DNA of 21,239 bases from Echinococcus granulosus (lineage: Eukaryota > Platyhelminthes > Cestoda > Cyclophyllidea > Taeniidae), in NCBI RefSeq assembly GCF_000524195.1, contig NW_020170579.1, positions 17,275-38,513 on the forward strand, read 5' to 3'. Position numbers and translations under genes: made by a program. Each line of letters opens with the position of its first letter. Position 1 is the first letter of the stretch. The notes beneath the pieces were generated by a model. That model had not been told where the DNA came from. It made no database searches and worked only from the letters and a program-made list of their open reading frames with translations. Below are positions 1-11,029 of this stretch, in pieces.

Positions 1-1201
1 GTTTTTGTGCCAGGTGTAAGTTGTAGGGGTTTGACAATTTGGTTAGCTGTATGCTCAGGTAGGCAAGCTCTTTACTCTCCGTGGACTATGGCATTGCTCC
101 GCGGAATGGACATCAATTCACGCTAGTAATGTTTGAGGTTATCTTAACGTTGGTAATGCATGCTCTGCCAAAATGCCTTACGTTCTTGTTACTTCAGGTA
201 ATACCGGAGTCGTTACAACTTTCCATAATGGGAGAGATCTGAGAGAAAACCTTAGCTATGGGTTTAGCTCAATGAGATTCATTAATAACGTAGACTTTTC
301 AAAACAGAAAATAAGGCGCCTAAATTTGATTTCCATGTCGCCTGCAACGGATCATGCATACACCAGAACTGTTTAGTTGCTTCTGCGCCTACTTAACATA
401 CGTATTTTTAGGGTGATAATTTTGAAGTCTAATAATGAAAGCAATTTTTGTGATAAAATGCGGTTTTTTTTAGCATGACGAAAAATTTATGGGTGTCTTT
501 GGCGGCATGTATGAAGAGTTAGGCTTTGGCGCGAGCATTGTCCCTGGGCTTGGTTCGTATTTTGTAGTAATGGGTCCAGGGGTGTGGATATTTGTTGAAT
601 GAATTGCCGCATTATTTACATTTATATATTGGACGGCATCAATTAGCATGAAAATTTGGCTAGCGATTTTGAGGTAGGCTTGGTTCATTGTCTTTGCAAT
701 GCCTGCGTTAGAATTCTCGAATTTCATTGGCAAACTCCGTTAAGTGCTGACGTCGATTGCGTTCACTTGGTTTGAGGCTTGTTTTTTTTACTATCGGTTG
801 GCGTCTGCTGATCCTAACGGCTTTCGTTCTTTTTCAAGTTGTGACGAGAGGTGAGGAATCGCGCTTTTTCCCATTCGTTACAAGTTTTTCATTTGCGGGC
901 CAGAATACGCCTTTTGAATTGACAGGTTTTACCACTGCAGGACACTCGAGCTGTTCCATACGAATAAGATGTAACTGCTGAGGCTCTTTAACTTATTTTG
1001 TTCAGAGGACCACACAATTTATACGAGAGATCTTCTGGTTCACTTTTTCATTCTACAAGTGCGAATGAATGTACCAGAGGAGCTTGACAAATAATCCAGC
1101 AGTTGCATAATATGGTTCACTAGGCCTTTAGCGCATCTCTGAACTTGAGAATGTGTTTCATCGGTTAGTAGAGCAGTTGAATGTGAAGGTCTGCTCACTA
1201 G
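1..1201. other. No supported gene
   Basis: This is T-rich sequence with short chance reading frames only. A 67-codon frame at 173-376 and a 74-codon frame at 757-981 have no recognisable motif. The second is hydrophobic at its N-terminus, but that is expected for T-rich DNA read on the T-rich strand. Confidence 0.5.
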
Positions 1202-1949
1202 ATAGCGCTTCGTGGGATCTCGTTTGCTGATTGGAAGATGCTGGCTCCAATTAAAAATGGGAATGACCATTTGCGTTCTGCTTTCAATAGCTGGATGAAG
1301 TTTGAGTCTGTAAAGGTGGTAAATTTGTTTTGGCACATCTCATTCATTTTTTTTATAGGATGGAGAGACAAGTATTTTATGTCAACTCGGAGTCTTCGGA
1401 AATGTAAGTCATCTCAGCGAAGATCTGAAAGTAGATGTGAAATCATTGAATATGTATCTTCAAAACTCCAAAATGCTAAAAGTGTAAGTCTATACTTTTT
1501 CCCACCTTGTAACTTCACTCATGCCTTTTCATGCGAGGTTTCGTCTTTTTAGGGAAACGTCAACTCTCTGACAGCGTCCCGTCAATGTTGGAACAGAAAT
1601 AGCTATGCTGACGGCACAGCTGAAAGCCTTTCCGCTTAAAGACGTGATTTCTTCGCTTCCAGGAAAGATTTTTGCTCGCCGTTTCTCTGTTATAGAGGAT
1701 GAGGAGAACATCTTCTCCGTACATTACAGTCGTTCAAGCGGCAAAGGAGTCTACACTTTCATCAGGAACCTTTACGCCCATTTCGACAACATGCGGTTCA
1801 TTCAGTGCTCTTTTCACGTGACAGTGTATCACAGTCTAGGGGCGACAAGTATGCGCGTAGAGGCGATTGCTGAAAAGGTTGAGTCCTTGGTGCGACCTCA
1901 GGAATCACAAAACCGATCCCTCCTCTCTTTTTCTCTGCCGCGGGCGTAG
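1202..1949 (+). CDS. Three exon-like blocks forming the 3' end of an unidentified gene
   Basis: Three open blocks join in the same frame. Block 1 (1202-1309, 36 codons) follows a CACTAG acceptor-like site and ends at GTAAAG. Block 2 (1359-1481, 41 codons) follows a long T tract ending TATAG and is lysine/leucine-rich in its second half (SEDLKVDVKSLNMYLQNSK). Block 3 (1575-1949, 125 codons with its stop) follows CTGACAG and includes the stretch LKAFPLKDVISSLPGKIF. The implied introns are only 49 and 93 nt, and both would be phase 0. The donor after block 2 would have to be GTGTAA, which is non-ideal; a perfect GTAAGT lies two bases further but gives a stop when joined to block 3. I do not recognise the family, and no membrane segment or catalytic motif is evident. 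The upstream part of the gene is not seen. It could be a chance chain, although block 3 is one of the longer open stretches in the window. Confidence 0.35.
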
Positions 1950-3132
1950 ATGAGGTCTTGGTGGTTCTGCCGCCTAATAAGAGTTACAGCGAGTGCTTTA
2001 CCTTCTCTACCAATGTTACATATTTAATGTCCTGATTTGTTCTTTTTTGATTCGTTGTGATTGGCTGATTTTCGGCGTTGCAAATGCATTATTTTGGGTG
2101 AAAAGCAATGATATAGACGCAGGAGCTTCTTTTCAGTGGGCGAATGCACTTATTTTCGAGAACCAAATTAATTATTTATTTTGGTGGGCTACCATTGCTG
2201 ACCTAATAGAACAGTAAAGTATCTGGGCTGCGATGAACATGTCAGAACTGGGATGTGTGAAGTCATGATCTGTAAGCGAATTATCCCTCTTGCTAGCGTG
2301 TTATGCGAATTGGTCGTTCGGACGCGTTTCGAGGTGGTTAGTATTTCTTTTACTGAACCAAAAGCGAGCTGATAAATCACGCAATCATGGTGTTTCCCTC
2401 AAACCTTGTTGGCCTATCTTTTCTTCTGTGGAGCACCATCACAGCGAATCCCATATCATGACCTTTTAATTTCCTCCCTGTGTCTTCATTGGATTCTAGC
2501 AGGCCTGTCACTAACACCTGGCGTTTCGTAATCTTTCAAAATTTTTTTTTAAATGGAGGCATTAGTTGGTATGTACATTAAGTAGATACCTTCTATGGAA
2601 ACGGTTGTTCTTGCAGTGTAGCATCAGTTATTACTCCGAGGTAGGGGTGGCTACAAGGTCTATCAGTCAGAAACCACAAAACGCCCCTCTTAGTAAGCAT
2701 GGGTAGTCAGTGCGAAGCTGAAATTTGGCTTTGTGAGTTTGCTAAAAACAAACTTGGTGGTTCATAAGCTGATATGGGCGATCTGGAGTGCTTTTGACGT
2801 CCATTTGGCTACAGCTTCTACTACGAGGAATAAAATAAGGAGCCCTGTTTCTGACTGGTACACAGTGAGGAAGTTAAGTAAGAGTGCTGGGCCAGCCTGT
2901 TTTGAGTTCAGCAAAGTGTCTGTGTAATGCGTTTTGTATGCACATATCGACTCCTTTATTATGCCCAGTTTTCAAATGTTTTTTGTTTGGCTTTCAGTTG
3001 TTATACATGGCTTGACGTTTTGGACGACTCTTCTCTCCTTCGTAAATTACTTTTACCAACTTAGCTACCTCTCAACCAATTCGCACTCTTAACCATTTAT
3101 CTCCGCTTCGCTGTAACCCTCGTTCCTTACAG
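1950..3132. other. No supported gene
   Basis: T-rich spacer. Frames at 1993-2217 and 2733-2927 are open for 64-74 codons, but they begin at non-ATG codons, lack motifs and are dominated by the hydrophobic residues that T-rich DNA produces. Confidence 0.5.
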
Positions 3133-3582
3133 ACATGGAACGCAATGCGGCAAAGGTAGTGGCCGACGCCCCAGTGTTAGACCCACACGACAATCCCACC
3201 TTCAGCCTCCTGCTGCAGTACCATCACCACGATCGTCATCCTGAGATTGCCAACGGTTTTCCCTCCACCTTCGCCCCCACCTACCACGGTATTACACTCA
3301 GTGCTCGCGTAGACCACCGCATTTTTGATCGCGTCTCCCTCACTGTGCGTCTATATCACTACATTCACTATTGTAACCACGCCAACTCTGTGTACTCTTT
3401 CCGTTTTAGGTGGTACGGACCCAAGACATCGTTGATGAGCGGTCGGTCAAGGCTGCACCTGAAAATGAGGGCGCTACAGCTGATGATTCTGCCACTACCA
3501 CTGCTTCCTCGCTAGTGTTATAGATTTGGTGACGCTGTTCATTGGCGTGATGTCGGAAGCCCAGACACTGGAGGCTGCATAG
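3133..3582 (+). pseudogene. Coding relic (acidic, coiled-coil-like), frame-shifted
   Basis: A strong acceptor (pyrimidine tract ending CTTACAG) precedes a possible 23-nt exon at 3133-3155 that encodes MERNAAK and ends at AAAG|GTAGTG. An in-frame block follows at 3410-3523 after CCGTTTTAG. It encodes an acidic Ala-rich peptide (VVRTQDIVDERSVKAAPENE, then a Ser/Thr/Ala-rich tail) and stops at TAG. Switching by one base just before that stop gives a second readable stretch to 3582 (LASVIDLVTLFIGVMSEAQT and onward) ending in another TAG. A single frameshift within one former exon is the simplest reading. From 3135 the same frame also stays open to 3515 without splicing, so the exon structure is not certain. 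It may belong with the blocks at 6.5-10.15 kb; the family is not identified. Confidence 0.35.
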
Positions 3583-6477
3583 CCGAGTGGGCTCGGAAAA
3601 TGTGGGATCTGACACATATGTAGATCTTGCTGTTCTTTGATACCTTGTAGAATGGAATAGTAGTAGGAGTTTAGGACTCCTGGTTTGTCCAAAATGGAAG
3701 TCCCCTGTCTGCCAATAATAACTGTCAATTGGATTTAATTCGGTTTCTCTGGTCGATCAGTAGTCATTTTAACTTAACCTAAATATTAATTTTTATTCTC
3801 TTATCAAATTAATCGAAGAATGCTGAGGATTCTAACCATTTGACTGCTGCTTAGATATGGCTTCAAATTTCCTTTTGCTAATGCTATGCGTCCTAAAATC
3901 TGGCGAAATACCTAAAAGATCAACGCCTAGATAAGTCACTGCTTTACGATGATTCTACTTATTTGCCAAGGTTTCAAAATATCGGGACTGTTGTCTAAGC
4001 GTTGAGTAGCTTACATTATAGTCTACAAGGAGCCCGTGTTTAGACAGCCTGATCGGGTGACGTTGTGTAACTCCTCATCTTTGGATTAATTGTCTGGGCT
4101 TCTCACTTCTCGGAGGTATTCCTCCGAGAGTGTTAGTCGTCCCAATTTTACGTCATGGTTACAATATGATCTGTTTCACTGAAAATTACTGAATACGGTT
4201 TATCCACTAGCTTTCTTCGTTTGAATTGTTCAAGTTTAATAATGTCCTCCCATCCTGCACATGTAATGCTACCAAAGCTTAGGGTGTTGGGAAATACAAG
4301 ATGCTCGAAAGAGTTCGCGGGGTTTCCGATGGAACTCGCTGAACTCACTTGTTGCTACTTATAGGGGCGTGTAAACGCATACGTCGGTGTCGATGTGGTA
4401 CTCTCTCCTGTTCTTTAGCTTTGAATTTTTATACATATTAGATGAAACCAATGTGATCCAAACTTACATACTTTACGAACGGGTTTTAACTCAGTTCTAG
4501 GTATGAAGCAAAAGCTAACTTTGCCAAGTCTTCGGTATAGTAGTTGGGAAAAAAATGCGGTTATCAGTAGTAAAACGTATCGCTTTTAGTCGAATAGTTT
4601 AAGCAGTTTGATTTTGATGATGTTGTCACTTTAAAGGACATTAAGTTTAGGAAGATCCCCTATTTTGATCTCTTTTGGCTGATCTCATTCGTGACCAATA
4701 TGTCAAGACGTGAGTGGTCATTCAACAATTGGTTGTTGTCCCTTCACTTCCTTCACCTGCGTGTAGGGTGCTTTGTTAACCAAGCAACTGACTGGGAGAA
4801 CACCCTGTGAATAGTTTGATTAGAAGTGACTTGTGTTGCCACGTTTGCTAGGCGAATTAATATGTTATTACCAGCTATCCCAAAACTGTCCACACACGGG
4901 TGGCTTCACAAGTGTGAAGAACACATCAATCCATGTCTAAAAGACTGCCTTGTGCGTATGGTGCGTGATGGATCGTATACGCAATTGGTCGTGATGAATT
5001 GCTGACATCATCAGCATCAATGATGACTGAGATCTGTCTACTCGATGGAATTTGATACAAACAAGAGGTGCTTAGAATGAACTTCTTTAAGATGGCAAAT
5101 TTGAACAAATCAGTCTAAGGAAAATGCTGTGCTTAAAAGCCAACATAAAATCCCACTTTTCATGACTACAGTACCTACCCGGGAGAGGCCATCATAACGC
5201 ACTTGACGCATTTACCTCCCCTCATTCTTAATCGCCCTATTCCTTTGGTACTACTTTTTCAACTCCTACTTCTTGGTGTTCGACGATTGGCTGAGGAATA
5301 TAATAGAATAGACGGATTAAAAACTACAAGGGGACAAAGTGGAGGAGGCAAGGTGAAATTTGTACCAAGCTTGCGTTTTATTGAGAGGACTTTAGATCGC
5401 TGATTGAAATGTTGATTACTTCAACAAATAGTGGGTCTTTGAAGAACTTTTTGTTGTGGTTTCTTCATGCATATCACTGCGAAAGTTGTGTGAATTTATC
5501 TGTTTGATTGGTTGTAAAATGGTAGTAGCGCTGGTGGTGGTGGTGTCTAATTAACCCATCCACTTGATTTCATGAGGTAGCTTCGTATAGGTGTGAAGCG
5601 GCAAACGTTCTTGCACAACTTTTTCTAGTTGGTGAACGGTTTATCGTCAATTTTGCCACAAGACTTTGTACATTCAGAGACTGCACTGGCAGATGTTACC
5701 ACTCCTCCCCATGAAATAGAGCTGCATATAACCCAGATGTCCTCGCTCCCTCTCCAACTCTTATCTTGTCACTGCGTCATTTTTAATAATTTGATGCTTA
5801 AATAGGAATATCATCCAATCTCGCTACTGAGTTATGTGAATTAAAATCCAATGTGGGGACTTTCGGTTCAGAGAAAAAACTTGTTTCTATGATGGACATT
5901 CTGAACCGTCTTAATGTTTGGAGTTGTCTGTTCCATTGCTTCATTGGAATTAACAATGCTGTAGAATACGCTGTGACAAATATGTCACTTCTGAGGGTTC
6001 TATTCAAAAGCAAAATCTACCCAACAGTTCATCCATCCTAATTCATCCCCAACCCGTATGGATTTTTTTGGTGCCTAATTGTCTCACAAATTACTATGTG
6101 GGGAAAACATCGTCAGTTAACGAAAAGACCAAAACTAAATCATAATCCGGTCAATTATCCTTCCATCCATCTCCTATCTAGTTTTACGTCCATTTATTAG
6201 CCTGTTTACTTATGTTTGACTTCTCCAAACAAGCCCTGAAGTAATGGTGAAACTGACTTGATGTTGCTGATAGATTTGAAGTAGAAGTGAGATTGGCGGA
6301 GGATTAGAGAAAGTCTGGCTTGTAATGCATGTTATTCGAGCAGCTGCCTTTTCCACACCACAGCAACCAACATCAACGACAGCTGCAGCGGAGGTGCAGA
6401 CGCTTTTACAGGCACCGAGCATGCCGCTGGAAGTTGACGAAGCGTCAGTGGTGGAGGATTCACGTCTTCTAATGCAG
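3583..6477. other. Spacer with no supported gene
   Basis: Almost 2.9 kb without a convincing exon. Two open stretches are worth recording. The one at 5203-5403 (66 codons) has a leucine-rich start and a basic tail. The one at 5853-6041 (62 codons) includes TFGSEKKLVSMMDILNRLN and is overlapped by a minus-strand frame of similar length. Neither has clear splice sites or a recognised motif. The stretch also contains one strong hairpin, listed separately. Confidence 0.45.
4108..4129. other. Perfect 9-bp hairpin with TATT loop
   Basis: TCTCGGAGG (4108-4116) is exactly complementary to CCTCCGAGA (4121-4129), with a four-base TATT loop. An extra G-T pair can extend the base. It stands out from the AT-rich flanks by its GC-rich stem. 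It does not match the conserved histone mRNA 3' stem-loop and is not followed by a T run, so no function is assigned. Confidence 0.6.
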
Positions 6478-6644
6478 CACTGCAGGCTACGCACGTGCAG
6501 GTGTCGGAGGAGCTGGAGGCAGCCTACCACAGGCGTATTGAATCAGCTGTCACCATTCAGACTGCATCGGCGGTCAAGGCGGTGGAGTTCGCAGAAGTGG
6601 AGCAGAGCCTTAAATGGGCCCGAGCAAACGCTGTGAAGTTGGAA
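6478..6644 (+). pseudogene. Exon-like block, coiled-coil heptads
   Basis: The block lies between TCTTCTAATGCAG and the donor GTAAAG and carries 55 intact codons. It is strongly Ala/Glu/Lys/Arg-rich with heptad-like spacing (for example VSEELEAAYHRRIESAV and KAVEFAEVEQSLKWARANA), as expected of a long helix. This is the most convincing block of the 3.1-10.15 kb series. On its own it is unbroken; I call it a remnant because neighbouring blocks that read in the same style are disrupted. The heptads remind me of mitofilin/MIC60-type coiled coils, but this is an impression and not an identification. Confidence 0.45.
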
Positions 6645-7178
6645 GTAAAGGCGACTGAGTTGCCGTCCTTTATTTGTTTTTTATCTGTCTCCCATTTACC
6701 TGCTCATCATACCAAAAAGCTCACCTATCCCGTGCCTCTCTAGCTATCCATGCAATTGTGCTTCTCTGTTCTCTGCCTCATTATTATTTATTCATTTGAG
6801 CATTAATTACGGTGTCAAACGTCTGCCCAACAGTTCACTTTTTATCTACACGGTAATGCATCGATCCTTCTGAACCATCTATTTGGTGGACTTTGTTTTA
6901 AAGGTTCTGACAATAGTCTTGGATTAGTTGCCTGTTTTGAGATCGCCTTAGTTATGATTACTCGTGTAATTAATCCACTTGCGTCTAAAGTCCACAACGT
7001 TTGCTTGCATGCTATCCTTATTGGTCAAGCACTGCGTTGAAATCTATAGCTGTTGATATTTTTTTGATGCTGGTGGGGGGTGATATGTCATAGATCTGAG
7101 TAATTGCTACAAATCCAGTCGACTCCGATCCGGTTATCTAGTATTTTGGATCTGCTGATGCCCTCGTCCCATTTGCAG

Positions 7179-7260
7179 ACACCGCCAGTTAAAACGCTGA
7201 ATATGCATCCAGCCTGTCAGCGAAACTGGAAGTCGCCATGACATCTTCAGCGCCTTCAAA
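7179..7260 (+). pseudogene. Exon-like block with early frame disruption
   Basis: It follows CCATTTGCAG and ends at TTCAAA|GTAAGC, both good splice contexts. The useful frame encodes AEYASSLSAKLEVAMTSSAP, helical and continuous in style with the previous block, but an in-frame TAA lies immediately upstream of its first codons. Reading the first few codons in another frame (PVK) and shifting by two bases removes the stop, which suggests a small insertion in a former exon. Confidence 0.35.
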
Positions 7261-7378
7261 GTAAGCCCACTTCTTTGGAGGTCCATTTGAGTGGGGTGGT
7301 TGGGGTCAAGGTGAGTGTGCATTAGGCAGAGAGGGTCAGTGGTGAGTGTACACAACATTTATTCCTCCTTTCTCGTAG

Positions 7379-7457
7379 GCGCACGAAATGGAGACAGAAG
7401 GGGTGATCCAGGAGCACTCAACTCTCCTCGAAGCGCCTGAATGGAAGCTTGCAACCA
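7379..7457 (+). pseudogene. Exon-like block, helical peptide
   Basis: It follows CTTTCTCGTAG and ends at ACCA|GTAAAG. It encodes 26 codons beginning AHEMETEGVIQEHSTLLEAP and is open throughout. It lies 118 bp after the previous block, a short intron of the kind seen elsewhere in the window. The last codons lose the helical pattern, but a frame offset by one continues it (RLNGSLQP), hinting at a 1-nt indel. Confidence 0.35.
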
Positions 7458-8351
7458 GTAAAGTGGGCCTTTTTTCCCACTCTTTGGATCCTTTTTCTTA
7501 CGCGTTATTTGCGTCGAATTCTGTCAAAGTGGAGTAATCTTGGTAGCGACTGATAATCCACTGAATACTGGTTCTATTTCCTCCCGCTCTTTTCTCAATC
7601 CTTTTTTGTGTTGTCCTCGCGACCTCAGTATAATCTCATTATCAATATCTGTTCTTTATACATTAGAATCTCATAATTACCTTGGGATCAGTATGAATGA
7701 TAGCAGATGGTTTTTTACAAAGGTCAGGTCTCCAAATCCGCCATCTTTCACTCGTCGATCAATCGTTGCCTACTTTGCGGGACTTGTACTTTGGTTCTCC
7801 CTGAATAATCACCATCGGTGACTATCAGTGATCATTCTGTAGTTCTTAACGCTTGTTAAGTTTGTCAGGGTCGATTGGGAGGTTTTCTCTTTTTATATCG
7901 TGCACTCTCATAGGTTATTCAAGGTTTTGGTGTTGTGGATGTGGACTGTGGCTGAAGTAATCAGTCAACTTTATTTCCAATCTCTTGAGATCAGCCGTTT
8001 GTGAATTTCAAGCTCTCTTCTGCCATTGCAATTGTGAATACATTCTGCCTTTTTTTAAATTAATGACAAGTCTAAGATGGGTCAGGGACACTCAGCATTG
8101 TTCGCCGAATCTATGCTTTGATGTTTAATCAAGTACCTTATTTCTCCTTTTCTTCTCATTTCAACCGTAGCCATTGGTATTGGATCGTGTCGTATAATGG
8201 ATGTGGGGTGGATAGTCAGTACCTTTCTAGCTTTTAAACAACAATTTAATTGGTTAGCTTGGTAGCGTTAGTGTCAGTGCCATTATTCGAACAACAAAAC
8301 ATCTGTACTGCAATGAGTGTTCTTTTGAACTCCTCACTTCTTTCATGCTAG
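7458..8351. other. Spacer, no supported gene
   Basis: T-rich sequence. The 93-codon frame at 7540-7821 is serine/phenylalanine/leucine-rich, has no motif and is best explained by base composition. Confidence 0.5.
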
Positions 8352-8530
8352 TTGGATACCGGTGCCGGCAATTTTTGGCCCGTCAGAAGGAGTTGATGGC
8401 GTAGGTAGATGTCATGGATGTCCATGTGGTCAGCCTCGAGGCCCACCTTCGGTGGGTGACACAGGTGGCGCTTAACACTCAGGCGTTGGGTCGTGGATCC
8501 CCAGATTGCAACTGCAGCTGCCACCAGTAC
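8352..8530 (+). pseudogene. Coiled-coil-like block with internal stop
   Basis: After CATGCTAG the frame reads RQFLARQKELMA, then a TAG (8402-8404), then VDVMDVHVVSLEAHLR and TQVALNTQALG before losing sense. The style matches the other blocks (heptad Leu/Ala, Glu). An overlapping frame starting near 8493 stays open to 8789 (98 codons) and may represent a shifted continuation. Minus-strand frame 8348-8782 is also open but has no recognisable character. A 6-bp hairpin (CCCACC-TTC-GGTGGG, 8442-8456) lies inside the block. Confidence 0.3.
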
Positions 8531-8892
8531 CGTCACTATGGGTGATGATGGCAATGGCGGGATAGACGAGACCATGCGAGGGAGGCCAGCAAGTATTCCG
8601 AGCTTAACTACATCGCCATCGGTTTTAAAGACAGGGTTGGAGAAGAGGGTGGGGATACTGGCGTCCTCAATGAAAGAAATGCAATCGTTGAAGATGATTG
8701 TAATTAGAGAATGGGAGGTGCGCGAAGTGTTTCCTGGGATATATGGAGAGCTTAAGGCTGTGGATTTTGGTGAAGAATACAATAACTAGGGAGCTAGAGA
8801 TGTTGGCTCTTTCCTATCATACGAAGGCTGCTTCTGCCGTTAGTAGAGGTACTGGACCATTGTAAATTTTTCTATTTAGCTAGGAATTTGCC

Positions 8893-9090
8893 TGTCCACC
8901 TTTTTGTTCAAGCATCCCTCATCTATCCATTTAAGCATCCATTTATTCAGGCTTTATCATTTATCCTTCTTGAGCATATAAGTCAATTTACCGTCCGTCA
9001 ATCTATAGGCTGTCTATTCACATCGTCTGTTCCACCATCCATCCCGATTACCTTCATTCACGTATCTCTAGGGCTCATCCATCCACTGCT
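8893..9090. repeat. Degenerate TCCA/ATCCATT-rich tract
   Basis: Words such as CATCC, ATCCATTT and CCATCCATC recur throughout this stretch, with smaller clusters near 6025-6050 and 6160-6175. It looks like a decayed short tandem repeat. No intact period was seen. Confidence 0.35.
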
Positions 9091-9489
9091 TTGGCATTAA
9101 ACTGTTGATGGGATATCTCTTGGGTGCTGACGCCCATCTGTCACACCACTTGCATTCATTGTTTGAATTTAATTTATTCGCGGCTTAATTTGAACTTGGG
9201 TTGGAATTACGCGTCTTATCTGGTCTAGTCTCAGCTTCTTGAGAGGTGATAGGTCGTATTATACTTGACTTGACCCAAAAATTTATAAAAACAATTTTAA
9301 CTTCGTCAGTGCAGGTCCCACTTCACCTAATGATCATAGCCCATGACTTGTGACTGAAATAGCTGTCAAGCAGTGTAAGAGATTTCGGTGTTCTTTCTAT
9401 TATCAATCTCCACGGAACCGGTTACTGATAGCAGACGTCCTCCCATTGATGAGCCATCGATTCACAAAGGGGCGGGTCCTTGATTTGGC

Positions 9490-9621
9490 AAGAGAGATGC
9501 AGTCATGTACTTCACAAAGTACGGAAAGCTGTCTGATACGTTCTACAGTCATGTGACAGCTACCTTACCGCTGAATGCGTTGACATTAGGATGTACGATC
9601 ACACTGCTCAATCAAAATCCA
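9490..9621 (+). pseudogene. Exon-like block, unidentified
   Basis: The frame encodes DAVMYFTKYGKLSDTFYSHV followed by TATLPLNALTLGCTITLLNQ and ends at CCA|GTGAGT, a consensus donor. An in-frame TGA lies just upstream. A neighbouring frame reads sensibly up to about the same point (MSHRFTKGRVLDLAREM), so a frameshift near 9495 is likely. The peptide looks protein-like but I do not recognise it. Confidence 0.3.
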
Positions 9622-10046
9622 GTGAGTTTGCCTAAGGTCATATCGTTACTTCTGCCTTCCCTTCAATTCGGTTGAAATATTTGCTCGATCTCTTGTGCCC
9701 GCCTTTCTAAACGAATGCTCCGATTCCCATATGGTGAAAATCCTAACTTAGTCCTTTCTTCTATGTCGCGCCACGGCTACATCCGTCATCATTTTATCTT
9801 TTCGTGAGTGTTAACAGCCGAAACTCGGATACGCCCTTCTCGCCTCGCATGGTTGCAGCTTCCTTAAGTTGAAACTGTTCGTGTCACTGTCAGTGTAGTC
9901 AGCTGGCTGTCTCCGTATTGGAGCTGGTGACCTTGTGAGTGCCACATCCAACTTTCTTCCAAACCCATCCATTCACCTGTCCCGACTACTCGGCTTTCAT
10001 AGCTGCTATTATTTCCGTTCTGTTCCTTTTCTTATGTCCTTCCCAG

Positions 10047-10153
10047 TGGCCATCACCGCAACTGGACGTGATATTTGCGAAACGATGAACGAGGCGCTTC
10101 GAGTGGAGGGAGGATGCGCCACCTCGATTCGCCTTGACCCCATTTCCCCTTGA
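10047..10153 (+). pseudogene. Terminal exon-like block ending in a stop
   Basis: It follows the good acceptor CTTCCCAG and encodes AITATGRDICETMNEALRVE, then GGCATSIRLDPISP and a TGA. It has the look of a last coding exon and may close the 3.1-10.15 kb series. The same DNA is also open on the minus strand (10009-10200), without character. Confidence 0.3.
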
Positions 10154-11029
10154 ATTATTTTTGGATTCCCTGCAATCTTCGTCTCCTTTTTATGGCTCAA
10201 TTTAAATGTGTGCCTGTATCTATGCGCCTCGGTTTTTTACAGTTTAAACTGGACTCAATATTTATGCCTTATTTCCCATTTTCGGACTCTTGTAAGGGAT
10301 GATAAGGGGATTTGAGAACTGATGTATTTGTGGTGGAGATTGTCGGTCACGATCTTGGGATCTGCCACTGAATTGGTTTCTGTTGGGATACGTCCACTAC
10401 TGGAACCAATTGCCCTTACAACCACTATGGATCCTTGCCCTCATCCCAACTCCTTTCACTAGTCTAGATGTGGCCCGTCATTGTTCGCTCCCCACGTCTA
10501 CGTAGTCGTTCCACTACTAATACGCTTTCATTGGCCAAGAAAAAGGCAGATCCTGTGGGACTCATACCACCGGATGATGTTGGAATTTTCAAAAGCAAGC
10601 AGAGCACTACTTTTCCCATAGTTGTGCACCCAAAGAATTGGTGTATTGCAAACCACAGCCCTTTCTTAAACTTATCGGTTTGTGCCTACTCACCTAACAC
10701 GAGCGAATGATCACCTTCTGTCTTATTACAAATAAATGCAAAAAGGACTTCAACGGGTCTGGCAGAAAGTTCAAATCAAACTAAGGTGAAATTCCAGTGT
10801 CAGTGGTCACAGCGGTGCGCCCTGAAAGCAACAGTAATGAAGGTCAGCATTATCGAATGAATCTGTAAAGTAAGTTTGGCAGTTTAAATCAAGTCTTGCT
10901 ATGCATTGCTTTTTCTTAAGTAGTGCTGATAGGTGACATTTTTATCTTTCCAACTGTTTGCTAACTCTATTCTCCCCCAGTCGGTCATTTTGGTGCTGAA
11001 GATGGTGCGTGTGTAGCTGTAGTGCGGTG
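10154..11029. other. Spacer, no supported gene
   Basis: The only notable open frame (10468-10710, 80 codons) starts just after CACTAGTCTAG and contains a short basic stretch, but no motif or donor supports it. Confidence 0.45.

Noticed and set aside
173..376. 67-codon ATG frame near the left edge
   Set aside because: No motif, no splice or promoter context; consistent with chance.
3480..3486. CTGATGA core resembling a hammerhead ribozyme
   Set aside because: No GAAA partner, no flanking helices and no cleavage-site triplet at suitable distance; it lies inside a coding-like block.
5530..5550. TGG trinucleotide run
   Set aside because: Only a few repeats and no coding frame or tract length of interest.
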